Assembly (NCBI GenBank): GCA_937139335.1
Contig: CAKZPN010000036.1
Location: forward strand, 1-64,000
Origin: an uncultured Roseicyclus sp.
GTDB lineage: Bacteria; Pseudomonadota; Alphaproteobacteria; Rhodobacterales; Rhodobacteraceae
Direction of reading: 5' to 3'
Length of the DNA: 64,000 nt
Part shown: in pieces, positions 7,679-16,358 of the stretch
Layout of the letters: every line of letters starts with the position of its first letter
How positions within the stretch are numbered: position 1 is the first letter of the stretch
Notes under the pieces: generated by a model
Told to the model about the DNA's origin: nothing
Database searches by the model: none
What the model saw: only the letters and a program-made list of their open reading frames with translations
Position numbers and translations under genes: made by a program

Positions 7679-9031
7679 TCACGCCTGCCAGAGCGACCTG
7701 AGGTCGCGCAGGTCGGCGACAGACTCGATCGCGACAAGCGCGTCGAGAAGCGGCTGCGCCCGGTCGACCCCGAGGGCCAGCCCGAACAGGTCCAGCGCCT
7801 TGGCATGAACCTCCCCTTCGGTCATCGGGTTTCCGGGCTGGCCCCGGACATGCTGGGGGGTCATGTGGATGATGCGCCCGCCGGTCGTGGTCAGGGTGAA
7901 ATGCGCCTGCTCGCCCCGCGCGGCGCCGAGGCGCGGTTCGACCCGGACTTTGGCCGCTACGCGCATCACCTCGGGGTCGCGCATGCGGGCGTGGTCGTGA
8001 AGGCTTGCGAACCCGACACCGCCGTCGACGAGGTATAGCGCCAGCGCGTGCGGCAGATTGATGTCCGGCATGTCGCTTTGCGCGACGCGGCTGCGCTGGC
8101 TCGGCAACGTGACGAGGATGTCGGCCACGTCGGGTTCGCGCACGCCTTGCTGCGTCACCACCTCGTGGATGCAGTCGAGCGCCATCTGGATCGGCGAGCC
8201 GACGGTCCATTTCTTGATCGTCGTGCGCATCACCTCGAACCGGCTGCCCAGGTCTTCGATGGCCAGCGCGGCGCCTGCGGTTTCGGGGAAGGCCGCGAAC
8301 AGGCCCGGCACCCCTTCCATCGCGTCGGCGACGCCGGTCAGGCCAGCCGCGGCGAACCCGGCCGCCTCGACCCCCTGTTTCGCGGGCATGCCGCCGAAGA
8401 TGAAGGCTTTTTGCCGGTGGTCGGGGTCGCGCAGCCAGCAGCGGTTGCCCGAGGCGGTCTGGACGGCATAGGACAGCGCGTGGCGCGTTGCGGTCGCGTC
8501 CAGCCCTGCCAGCATGGCGGCAACCGCGGTGGCCCCGAAGGTGCCGCCCCAGCCGTGGCTGCTGAGGTGATAGGCATCGGCGAAGCGGCTGCCACCCAAT
8601 GCCATCGAGACGCGCGTTCCGATATCGTAGCCGAGCGCCACGGCGGTCAGCAGATCGCGCCCGCTGCAGCCCTGCGCTTCCCCCGCCGCCAGCGCCGCCG
8701 GCACGACCACACAGCCCGGATGGGTCAGGGAGGGGGCGTGGGAATCGTCGGTCTCGTCCGCATGGCCCGCCATCCCGTTGGCGAGCGCGGCCAGAGCCGG
8801 CGTGGTCAGGATGTCGGTCCCGAGCACCGAACAGGCGGCACGCCCGCCCTCGGCCGCGACGATCGACACGATCTCGCGTCCCGCCGGCAAGGTCCGTCCC
8901 GAGACGATCGCGGCGACCGTGTCGATCAAGTGCAGACGCGCCTTTGCGGCGGCATCCGGGGGTAGCGGGCGGGTCGCGGCAGAGCTGATGTAATCAGCCA
9001 GCAATTGCGTGATGTCGAGGGTGTCGGTCAT
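7679..9031 (-). CDS. MmgE/PrpD family protein (1 of 2)
   Basis: 450 residues of the MmgE/PrpD fold shared by 2-methylcitrate dehydratase and cis-aconitate decarboxylase. Visible markers are the helical N-terminal domain with DTVAAIVSGR and NGMAGHADETDDSHAPSLTH (active-site Asp and His of the family), HGWGGTFGATAVAA, and MPAKQGVEAAGFAA. These enzymes act on tricarboxylates by dehydration, hydration or decarboxylation. The ATG at 9031 has GGGAGG upstream, so the 30-residue upstream extension of the frame was rejected. Divergently transcribed from the second MmgE/PrpD gene; the actual substrate is unknown. Confidence 0.9.
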   Translation of the reverse strand: MTDTLDITQLLADYISSAATRPLPPDAAAKARLHLIDTVAAIVSGRTLPAGREIVSIVAAEGGRAACSVLGTDILTTPALAALANGMAGHADETDDSHAPSLTHPGCVVVPAALAAGEAQGCSGRDLLTAVALGYDIGTRVSMALGGSRFADAYHLSSHGWGGTFGATAVAAMLAGLDATATRHALSYAVQTASGNRCWLRDPDHRQKAFIFGGMPAKQGVEAAGFAAAGLTGVADAMEGVPGLFAAFPETAGAALAIEDLGSRFEVMRTTIKKWTVGSPIQMALDCIHEVVTQQGVREPDVADILVTLPSQRSRVAQSDMPDINLPHALALYLVDGGVGFASLHDHARMRDPEVMRVAAKVRVEPRLGAARGEQAHFTLTTTGGRIIHMTPQHVRGQPGNPMTEGEVHAKALDLFGLALGVDRAQPLLDALVAIESVADLRDLRSLWQA

Positions 9032-9337
9032 CGATCCTCCCGCTGAGCAAGACACGTTTCCGATGCCGGTTCTACGCATGTTGATGGGTCTGGCCGGTAT
9101 CGATTTCCCCCCGCGGGCCATTCATTTCACCGGTTGAACGGCGGATTTCCTGCGATGCAGAACAGGGGCCGCTGCTGCGGATGCGATCCGACGGCCGGGT
9201 CGCGATACGGAAATCTTATGGCCTTTTTACCAGTTTCGATTTCCCGTCCGCACCGATGCGGATGATGGTTGGAGCGTCGGTTGGGAGGCCGGCGGCCCGG
9301 CTTGCGCCTGGGCCTGCTGACGAAAAGGGAGAGACTA
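9032..9337. promoter_or_regulatory. divergent promoter region with four GATTTCC motifs
   Basis: The 306 bp between the divergent MmgE/PrpD genes contain no gene. GATTTCC occurs three times on the plus strand (9102-9108, 9144-9150, 9238-9244) and once inverted (9209-9215); two of the direct copies extend to the ten-base TCGATTTCCC. Such clustering suits a regulator-binding array, for example for the LysR protein at 12955, but the link is only inferred from position. Confidence 0.35.
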
Positions 9338-10771
9338 TTGAACGAGATTTCCGGCAACGCAGTCGCCGATGCTTCGGCGCCGGTGATGAACCTCGCGCGG
9401 TGGACGCTGTCCGACGATCCGGCGTGGAAAGACCCGCTGATCGCGCGACAGGCGCGGCTGCTGATCCTCGACTCGATCGCCTGCGCCATCGCGGCCATCG
9501 ACGTGCCGACGCCGGTCCATGTCGCGGCGCTCCTCGACGAGCTTGGCGGCAACCCGCACTGCACGCTGATCGGTCAGAGTCAGAAGTCCTCGATCCTGGC
9601 CGCGGTCTTGATGAACGGCGCGCTGGTGCGCTCGCTCGATTACAACGACGTCCAGTTCTTCATGAAGGAAGGCAAGCTCAGCGTCGCCGGCCATTGTTCC
9701 GACAACATCCCCGTGGCCCTGGCTGCGGCCGAGCGCTTCGGCTCGACGGGCGAGCAGCTGATCGAGGCGCTGGCGATGGGTTACGAACTGTTCAAGCGGC
9801 TCCGGAACCTGATGCCCTTCACCTCGGCGTGGGACGGCACCAGCGTGTCGGGCATCGTGTCGGCCGCGATCTACGGAAGGCTCGCCGGGCTCGACATCCA
9901 GCGGCAGGCCAACGCGCTCGCTTTTGGCGCGATCCGCTGCGCGACACCCTCGGTGGTGCGCTGGGGCAAGCTGTCGGGGGCCAAGAACCTTGCCAATTCG
10001 CTGATCGCACAATCGGGAGTGCAGGGCGCCATGCTGGCCGAGCGCGGCGTGACCGGCCCGCTCGAGGTGCTCGATCACCGCGGCGGGCTGCACCAGGTCT
10101 TCGAGCCGTCCCTGGGCCTCGAGACGCTCTGGGCGCCCGCCGCCGACCCAGCCTACATCATGACCTCTAACATCAAACCTTACGCCTGCATCGGGACGGC
10201 CCAATGCACCATCACGGCGGCGCTCGACATCCACGAGGAGGTGCGCGCGCGGCTGGGTGAGGCCGAGAAGATCGAGATCATCATGGCCGACCTGCCGATG
10301 ATCCGGAAGCAGCAGGGCGAGATCGAGCGGCGCTACCCCAAGACGCGCGAGGCGGCTGACCATTCCTTCACCTTCCTGCCGGCCGTCGCGATGGCCGAGG
10401 GCGCGATGACCGACGAACAGTTCCGCGACAACCGCTGGGACCACCCGGACATGAAGCGCCTGATCGAGATCACCGATCTGATGGTCGACCCCGACCTGGC
10501 CGCCCGCGCGCCGGGCAGCATGCCAAGCCGTATCCGCGTGATCTTCTCCGACGGGTCCGTGACCGAGCAGGAATGTCTCTACCATCCGGGCCACAGCTTT
10601 CCGGACCGCGGTCTCGACGAGGCAACAGTGGTGTCGAAGTTCCGCGCCATCACGGCGGAGCGGATGGACGACGCAAGCGTCGACGCGCTCGCCACCGCCG
10701 TCCTGTCCCTGGGCGCGGGGCAAGTGGGCCAGGTCATGAACATGCTCGGGGATCTCGGGTCGACGACATGA
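9338..10771 (+). CDS. MmgE/PrpD family protein (2 of 2)
   Basis: 477 residues starting at TTG 9338, which has AAGGGAGAG just upstream; an upstream ATG at 9269 lies before this site and was not used. Family features: RQARLLILDSIACAIAA, the helical core with SLDYNDVQFF and GHCSDNIPVALAA where other members carry the HADD-type pocket, and NIKPYACIGTAQ. It is clearly divergent from the partner at 7679, and the pocket residues differ, so the two probably act on different tricarboxylate or polycarboxylate substrates. Downstream is the TctA-type permease, 64 bp away, likely the same operon. Confidence 0.88.
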   Translation: MNEISGNAVADASAPVMNLARWTLSDDPAWKDPLIARQARLLILDSIACAIAAIDVPTPVHVAALLDELGGNPHCTLIGQSQKSSILAAVLMNGALVRSLDYNDVQFFMKEGKLSVAGHCSDNIPVALAAAERFGSTGEQLIEALAMGYELFKRLRNLMPFTSAWDGTSVSGIVSAAIYGRLAGLDIQRQANALAFGAIRCATPSVVRWGKLSGAKNLANSLIAQSGVQGAMLAERGVTGPLEVLDHRGGLHQVFEPSLGLETLWAPAADPAYIMTSNIKPYACIGTAQCTITAALDIHEEVRARLGEAEKIEIIMADLPMIRKQQGEIERRYPKTREAADHSFTFLPAVAMAEGAMTDEQFRDNRWDHPDMKRLIEITDLMVDPDLAARAPGSMPSRIRVIFSDGSVTEQECLYHPGHSFPDRGLDEATVVSKFRAITAERMDDASVDALATAVLSLGAGQVGQVMNMLGDLGSTT

Positions 10772-10835
10772 CCGCCACCTCCCTCACCGACGTCGAAACA
10801 ACAGCCTCGCGTGACGAGCAACGGAGCTTGCAAGA

Positions 10836-12890
10836 ATGGAATCCCTAGGCGATCTCCACATGTTCCAGGCAGCCGGCGACGCGCTGATCACGATCCTTCA
10901 GGTCGAGCGCCTTGCGTTCCTGGCGATCGGCGTCCTGGTCGGGCTGTCGATCGGGCTTCTGCCCGGCATCGGCGGCCACACCGGCTTCGCGCTGTTGGTG
11001 CCCTTCACCTACACGATGGACCCGATCACGGCTTTCGCCATGCTGCTGGGTATGGCGGCGGTGATCACGACGTCGGACACTATTCCAGCAATTCTCTTCG
11101 GCGTGCCGGGGACGGCCTCATCACAGGCCACGGTTCTCGACGGCCTGCCCATGACCCGGCGGGGCGAGGCCGGTCGCGCGCTCAGCGCGGCCTATCTCGC
11201 CTCGCTCTTCGGCGGGCTTTTCGGCGCGTTCTGCCTGTTCATCTCGGTCCCCATCGTCCGACCCCTTGTGCTGTCGATCGGGACGCCAGAGCTCTTGGCG
11301 CTGTCGATCTTCGGCATCGCGATGGTCGCGGCGCTGTCTGGCAACACGCCGATGCGGGGCGTCATCGCGGCGTGCTTCGGCATCCTTGTCGGCATGGTCG
11401 GCACCGATGCCCAGACCGGCACACTGCGCTGGACCGGCGATGTGCTCTACCTCTGGGACGGCATTCCGCTGTTGCCGATCCTGCTCGGCATCTTCGCGCT
11501 GCCCGAGTTGTGCGACCTCGCGATCCGGCGCGGTGCGGTGTCCGACAAGGTCGTCTTCGACTCGCGCAAGGGGATCGTGCAAGGCGCGCGGGACGTGTTC
11601 AAGAACTGGTTCCTCGTCCTGCGCTGCGGCGGGCTGGGCGCGCTGCTGGGTGCCATTCCCGGCATCAGCGGGTCCGTCACCGACTGGATCGCCTATGGCC
11701 ACGCAATCCGGTCGGAAAAAGGCGCGTCCGAGACGTTTTCCACCGGTGACGTGCGCGGCGTGATCGCGCCCGAGGCGGCCAACAACGCGCGCGAGGGCGG
11801 CGGTCTCATCCCGACGATAGCTTTTGGGGTTCCCGGCAGTGCCTCGATGGCGATCCTGCTCGGCGCGATCATGGTGCATGGCTTCGTGCCCGGCCCCGAC
11901 ATGCTGACGCGCAACCTCGAAGTGACCTACACGATGGTCTGGAGCATCGCGATCGCCAATATCCTGGGCGCCGGCCTGTGCTTCGCGCTGAGTGGCCAGT
12001 TCGCCAAGATCTCGATGCTGCGCTACACGCTGGTCCTGCCGCTGATCATGGCAATCGTCTATGTCGGCGCCTTCCAGGGATCGCGCAGCTGGGGCGACAT
12101 GTATGTGCTGCTGATCTTCGGCGTGCTCGGCTGGACCATGAAGCGGCTGGAATGGCCGCGCCCGCCGGTGATCCTCGGCCTGGTGCTGGGCGGGCTCATC
12201 GAGCGCTACATGAAGATCTCGATCATCCGCTACGAGGCCGAATGGCTGCTGCGTCCGGGCGTCATGGTGCTGCTGGGACTGGCCGCGCTGGCGCTGTTCC
12301 GGCCCTTCATCGGCGAGGTGATCAAGGACGGCGTCGGCATCTTCGTGCCGCGCGGAAAGCCGGTGTTCCGCCCCGTCGACCTGCTCTACGGCTTTTTCCT
12401 GATGGTCGGCATCTACCTGGTCGCCAACGCGCTGGACTGGCCGTTCGGCGCGCGCATCGGGCCGGTGGTCGTGGGCGGCACGATGATCTTCTTCACCGTG
12501 GTCAGCCTGTTCTTCGTCGCCTACGGCCGCAGCGCCACGGCAACGCCCGACGGCCCGCGCATCCGCACCGGGCTGCACATGGATCTGAAGTCGGAAAAGG
12601 GCGATCTGAGCGACGGCGCCGTGGTCTGGCGCGCGGCGCAGTTCTTCGGCTGGTTCCTGGCCTTCCTCGCGTCGATGGCGTTGATCGGGCTGATCCCGAC
12701 CGCCGCGATCTTCGTGGTGGCCTTCATGCGGCTTGAGGGCCGCGAGCCGTGGAAGCTTTGCCTTGGCTACTCCGTCAGCGTGGTGATCCTGATCTACGTC
12801 ATCTTCGACCGCACGATCTCGGTGCCGTGGCCGCGGACGTTCCTTGGCCAGATGGTCCCGTGGTTTCATGCCAACATTCCGTCAATGTGA
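10836..12890 (+). CDS. tripartite tricarboxylate transporter permease, TctA-TctB fusion
   Basis: 684 residues. About the first 490 form a TctA large permease made of two inverted repeats, each with the family loops: LPGIGGHTG and FGVPGTASSQ in the first, IPGISGSV and FGVPGSASM in the second. From about residue 515 (DLLYGFFLMVGIYLVANAL) a TctB-like four-helix small subunit follows, ending FDRTISVPWPRTF. In the classical Salmonella system these are separate proteins. With the TctC protein at 6557 it forms a complete secondary importer, energised by the ion gradient. The ATG at 10836 has only a moderate GGAG upstream. Confidence 0.92.
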   Translation: MESLGDLHMFQAAGDALITILQVERLAFLAIGVLVGLSIGLLPGIGGHTGFALLVPFTYTMDPITAFAMLLGMAAVITTSDTIPAILFGVPGTASSQATVLDGLPMTRRGEAGRALSAAYLASLFGGLFGAFCLFISVPIVRPLVLSIGTPELLALSIFGIAMVAALSGNTPMRGVIAACFGILVGMVGTDAQTGTLRWTGDVLYLWDGIPLLPILLGIFALPELCDLAIRRGAVSDKVVFDSRKGIVQGARDVFKNWFLVLRCGGLGALLGAIPGISGSVTDWIAYGHAIRSEKGASETFSTGDVRGVIAPEAANNAREGGGLIPTIAFGVPGSASMAILLGAIMVHGFVPGPDMLTRNLEVTYTMVWSIAIANILGAGLCFALSGQFAKISMLRYTLVLPLIMAIVYVGAFQGSRSWGDMYVLLIFGVLGWTMKRLEWPRPPVILGLVLGGLIERYMKISIIRYEAEWLLRPGVMVLLGLAALALFRPFIGEVIKDGVGIFVPRGKPVFRPVDLLYGFFLMVGIYLVANALDWPFGARIGPVVVGGTMIFFTVVSLFFVAYGRSATATPDGPRIRTGLHMDLKSEKGDLSDGAVVWRAAQFFGWFLAFLASMALIGLIPTAAIFVVAFMRLEGREPWKLCLGYSVSVVILIYVIFDRTISVPWPRTFLGQMVPWFHANIPSM

Positions 12891-12910
12891 CTCAGGGTGC
12901 AAAAATAAGG

Positions 12911-12923
12911 TAAGCTGCGCTTA
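12911..12923. promoter_or_regulatory. palindrome upstream of the LysR gene
   Basis: TAAGC-TGC-GCTTA is a perfect 5-3-5 inverted repeat, 31 bp before the LysR start and 20 bp after the TctA-TctB stop, in an A/T-rich stretch. It may be a regulator site or part of a promoter; short palindromes of this size also occur by chance. Confidence 0.3.
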
Positions 12924-12954
12924 AGAAAGTGGGTTCTCAGGGGAGGAGAGACAC

Positions 12955-14217
12955 ATGATCGATTGCCCGGAAATTCCAAACGTCCGGCACCTGCGGATGG
13001 TTCAGACCATCGGGCGCCTCGGCGGCGTGTCGTCGGCGGCCCGCGAGCTGAACACCTCGCAACCGGCGGTGACGCAAGCAGTGGCGAACCTGGAGAAAGA
13101 CCTCGGTGCGGAGCTGTTCGACCGCTGCGCGACCGGGACCTTCCCCAGCGAGCTGGGCCGGCTGTTCCTGCGCCGCGTCGACCGCTTCTTTGGCGTTCTC
13201 GAAGACGCGATGCGCGATGTGCAGGGCTCGGGCGCCGATCGTCACGGCAAGGCGCCGCTGGCCGAACGGCTGATCACCGGATCACAGATCCGGTCGCTGA
13301 TCGTGATCTCGGAACCGGCGACACTGGAGGTGCGGGCCGATCGGCTCGGGGTCTCGTCGACCTCGTTCTACCGCTCGGTTCGCGAGCTGGAACGCACGCT
13401 TGGGCGCAACCTGATCGAGCGGACGCCGAACGGCCCGGTCTGCAACAAGACCGGCGCGTTCCTGGCGCGCGAACTGCGCAAGGCCATCCGGGAAATCGAC
13501 TTCGGCCGGATCGAGGTGCAACAGGCCGCGGGCTCGGACGCCGACATGGAAATCGTCATCGGCGCGTTGCCGATGTCCGGCTCCTTCGTGCTGTCCGAGG
13601 CGCTGCGCGAGTTCATGGGCCTGAGGCGCACTGCAAAGGTTCGGGTCATAACCGGGGACTATCGCTTTCTTCTCAACGAGTTGAGCCTGTGCAACATCGA
13701 CATGATCTTCGGTCTGCTGCGCAAGCCGGAGTGGGCGACGGATCTCGAAGAAGAAGCCTTCTTTCAGGATGCGTTCTGCGTCGTGACCCGCAAGGGCCAT
13801 CCGCTGGGGCTGGTTCCCGACATCACGCCGCAGCATCTCGCCGACTATGACTGGGTGGTGCCGGCAGAGGGGACCCCGCGCCGGGCTCAGATCGACAACC
13901 TGTTCGCGGGCACCGGTAAGAAACCCCGCTTCGGGATCGAGACCAGCTCGCTGGCGACGCTGCGCGCGTTGCTGGTGAACAGCGACCTCATCACCATCAT
14001 GACCCGCAGCGAGGTCCATTTCGACGCCAATATCGACCTCGTCGAAAGTATGCCTTGCCGCTTCCTGGCCCCGCTTCCGGCGAAGGGGATCACGACGCGC
14101 ACCGGCTGGCTGCCCACCGACGCGCATCTGACCTTCCTCGATTGCCTGCGCGGAGCGACCTCCAAACTTGAACACGTCGATCATCGCCGAAGGCCCGCGG
14201 TCAAGCTGGCGTCCTGA
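12955..14217 (+). CDS. LysR-type transcriptional regulator with a second HTH-like segment
   Basis: 420 residues, about 100 longer than a usual LysR protein. Residues 10-66 are a LysR HTH (MVQTIGRLGGVSSAARELNT, SQPAVTQAVANLE). Residues ~110-170 form a second similar segment (EVRADRLGVSSTSFYRSVRE, LERTLGRNLIERTPNG) before the substrate-binding domain that begins near residue 196. GGGGAGGAGAG lies upstream of the ATG. Position right after the transporter and next to the aldolase points to control of this catabolic island by a pathway intermediate (inference). Related double-HTH LysR proteins are known; I cannot name the closest one. Confidence 0.9.
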   Translation: MIDCPEIPNVRHLRMVQTIGRLGGVSSAARELNTSQPAVTQAVANLEKDLGAELFDRCATGTFPSELGRLFLRRVDRFFGVLEDAMRDVQGSGADRHGKAPLAERLITGSQIRSLIVISEPATLEVRADRLGVSSTSFYRSVRELERTLGRNLIERTPNGPVCNKTGAFLARELRKAIREIDFGRIEVQQAAGSDADMEIVIGALPMSGSFVLSEALREFMGLRRTAKVRVITGDYRFLLNELSLCNIDMIFGLLRKPEWATDLEEEAFFQDAFCVVTRKGHPLGLVPDITPQHLADYDWVVPAEGTPRRAQIDNLFAGTGKKPRFGIETSSLATLRALLVNSDLITIMTRSEVHFDANIDLVESMPCRFLAPLPAKGITTRTGWLPTDAHLTFLDCLRGATSKLEHVDHRRRPAVKLAS

Positions 14218-14232
14218 CAGGGCCGCGCCCCG

Positions 14233-15090
14233 CTAGGTTAGGAGGTCCCTGCCCTTCTCCAGCGCGGCGTAGCTACGCCCCGGCGTGGTGAACAACAGGC
14301 GAAAGCCGTCCGCGATGGCCTTTTCGACATTGGCGGAGGTGACATGTGGGTGGCCGACCGGCACGCCCGCTTCCTGCCCGCGCGCAAGGATTTCCGCCAT
14401 CGCCTCCTGCACGACCGGGACATCGTACTCGCGCGGGTGGCCAAGCTCCTGCGACAGGTCGCCTTCGCCGATCATGATCGCGCCGATGCCGGGCACCTCG
14501 CGCAGCATGTCGGGAAGGTTGGCGATCGCCTCGGTGCTTTCGATCATCAGGACCGCCAGGATCTCGCCCTCCGGGGCCAACGGCCAGACATCGGCGCGGG
14601 CGTAGTATTCCTTTGCGGTCAGGCCCCAGTATCGCGCAGCCGCCGTCGGCCCGTCGCCGCGCTGTCCCTTCGGGCTGTGCAGGGGTGCGTCCGGCGGGCT
14701 GGCGTAGCGGCATGCGGCGATGGCGTTCATCGCCTGTTCCACGGTGGAGACATGCGGGAAGACGACGCCGTAGACGCCACTGTCCAGCGCCTGTTTGGCC
14801 AGCCACTGGTTCATCTCGCGCCCGTTCGCCGGGATGCGGCAGAACGGCGTGACCGGGGGAGCGAGGCTTCCCGCCTCGACGATGCGCCGCCGGTTGATGA
14901 GGTATTGCAGCGCGTCCCGCAGGTTGGCGGCGTCCCAGGGCGTGTGCTCCATCTCGAACAGCACCCCGTCCAGCTTGGACGCGCCGAACTGGATCGCCTC
15001 TTCGCGCTCGGGCCGAGCGAAGGCCATGAAGGCGTGCCGCCCCTGTTCAAGGGCGGCAATGACGCCGTTCAGTCGCGGGGTCCCGGGCAT
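14233..15090 (-). CDS. HpcH/HpaI aldolase family protein
   Basis: 285 residues of the class II (metal-dependent) HpcH/HpaI aldolase fold. Visible parts: GVLFEMEHTPWD, where the Glu and His line the active site, PFCRIPANG, GVVFPHVSTVEQAMNAIAACRY, the loop KGQRGDGPTAAARYWG, and LMIESTEAIANL with the metal-binding Glu, followed by IGEGDLSQELG with the metal-binding Asp. Members split 4-hydroxy-2-oxo acids into pyruvate plus an aldehyde or oxaloacetate. With LigJ nearby, cleavage of 4-carboxy-4-hydroxy-2-oxoadipate is an attractive but unproven role. Convergent with the LysR gene; 33 bp upstream of it lies the stop of the decarboxylase-like gene, likely one operon. Confidence 0.9.
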   Translation of the reverse strand: MPGTPRLNGVIAALEQGRHAFMAFARPEREEAIQFGASKLDGVLFEMEHTPWDAANLRDALQYLINRRRIVEAGSLAPPVTPFCRIPANGREMNQWLAKQALDSGVYGVVFPHVSTVEQAMNAIAACRYASPPDAPLHSPKGQRGDGPTAAARYWGLTAKEYYARADVWPLAPEGEILAVLMIESTEAIANLPDMLREVPGIGAIMIGEGDLSQELGHPREYDVPVVQEAMAEILARGQEAGVPVGHPHVTSANVEKAIADGFRLLFTTPGRSYAALEKGRDLLT

Positions 15091-15123
15091 GGCGATATCC
15101 TTCTCAAGCTTCGTGTGGGCCGG

Positions 15124-16089
15124 TCAGAGGGGCAGGAACATGTCCTCGGCCCTGTAGCGCTCACCCACCAGCTTTTGCTGTTGAGCGTAGGTGATCAGGG
15201 CCTCGATCGTCGGGCGGTTCGCTTCGAGCCCGTAAGGCAGAGGGTCACCGACGATGCGGGACATCTTGATATGCTTGTCCGAGCCTTCCGGCACGACGTC
15301 CTGCGTGAGGCTGGCCAGGTAGTCATCCTTCGCCTTCGAAAAAAGGTCGAAGAGCTGCCGGCCAAGATCTGGGTTCGCCGCCAGCGCATCCTCCTTCACG
15401 ACGAGGGTCGAATGCATCGGGTAGATGCCGGTCTTGCGATACCATTCGGCCTCGCGCGCCGCGGCATCGGGGATCAACTCGCGCAGGTCGGCGGGCAGCG
15501 TGACGGCTGTGGAATTCCAGCCTTCGGTCGGCTTGCCCTGCCGCCCGATGCCCGCATTGGCGGTGAAGCCCGCATCGATGGAGCCGTCCGAAATCATCTG
15601 GGCCAGCGAGCTGCCTTCAGGCACATGTTCCACGTTCGGCGGCAGCGTCATCGCCTCGACATGCTCCTCGTCGTCGACAACCCAGGTGACCTTGTCGATG
15701 TCGACGCCGTATCCGTTTTGCAGGATGCCGCGGGTCCAGACGCCGGTCGTCACCGAATAGGCCCGCACGCCGACGCGCTTGCCTTCCAGGTCCTTGGGCG
15801 TCTCGATCCCAGCGTCGGGCCGGACGACGAGGCCCGAATGGTGGAACCGCCGCGAGAAGAACACCGGCAACGCCACGAAGGGCGCACCATGGGCGCGGGC
15901 GATGACGTAGGTCGTGGGCGCAAGCTCGGCCACATCGAATTCCAGGTCGCGGACCATGCGACGATAGGCGGCGATCTGCGGCTTGACGTCGATGAAGTCG
16001 AATTCCGCGTCCGGCAATTTCAGCGCTCCGCTCCGGATCGCGGAAGTGTGGGGGTAGTCCCGAAGGCTGGTTTTCAACGTCTGTGTCAT
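15124..16089 (-). CDS. 4,5-dihydroxyphthalate decarboxylase-like protein (1 of 2)
   Basis: 321 residues with the periplasmic-binding-protein-like fold (NMT1/THI5 clan) but no signal peptide, which fits the cytoplasmic 4,5-dihydroxyphthalate decarboxylase group rather than an ABC-transporter binding protein. Key regions: the FDVAELAPTTYVIARAHGAPFVALPVFFSR stretch is split here as FDVAELAPTTYVIARAH then FVALPVFFSRRFHHSG; then DLEGKRVGVRAYSVTTGVW and PYGLEANRPTIEAL. The start is the ATG at 16089, because the upstream extension is low quality and the paralog at 17225 begins at the same place. The known family reaction yields protocatechuate and CO2. The real substrate is unknown. Confidence 0.8.
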   Translation of the reverse strand: MTQTLKTSLRDYPHTSAIRSGALKLPDAEFDFIDVKPQIAAYRRMVRDLEFDVAELAPTTYVIARAHGAPFVALPVFFSRRFHHSGLVVRPDAGIETPKDLEGKRVGVRAYSVTTGVWTRGILQNGYGVDIDKVTWVVDDEEHVEAMTLPPNVEHVPEGSSLAQMISDGSIDAGFTANAGIGRQGKPTEGWNSTAVTLPADLRELIPDAAAREAEWYRKTGIYPMHSTLVVKEDALAANPDLGRQLFDLFSKAKDDYLASLTQDVVPEGSDKHIKMSRIVGDPLPYGLEANRPTIEALITYAQQQKLVGERYRAEDMFLPL

Positions 16090-16358
16090 GTCTCGTCGCT
16101 GTCCTTTTCGATCGCGGCCGGGGCCAGCTTTCCGTTGCGCCGATGTTTGGCCAAAGCCCCGCGCCGGGGCGAATAGGAAGTCCCGTGCGGTCCATAGAAT
16201 TCGCGGCGCGCGGCAGCACATTCCGGGGCGGAGGAAGGGTTTTTCGATGGGGCTGACGGGTGAATGGATTGGCCGCCCACGGTGCCGGTCCTCAGTATGG
16301 AGGGGACAGCAACGACAGGACGGCGTCGGCCCGTGTCCGGCCCCGCGCGAGAGAACGC

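Noticed and set aside
10768..10848. 26-codon frame between the second MmgE/PrpD gene and the permease gene, starting by ATGA overlap
   Set aside because: No ribosome-binding site, overlaps the permease start and has no recognisable sequence; could still be a leader peptide.
11121..12869. 582-codon minus-strand frame inside the TctA-TctB gene
   Set aside because: His/Arg/Gln-rich shadow frame; the plus strand encodes a clear membrane protein.
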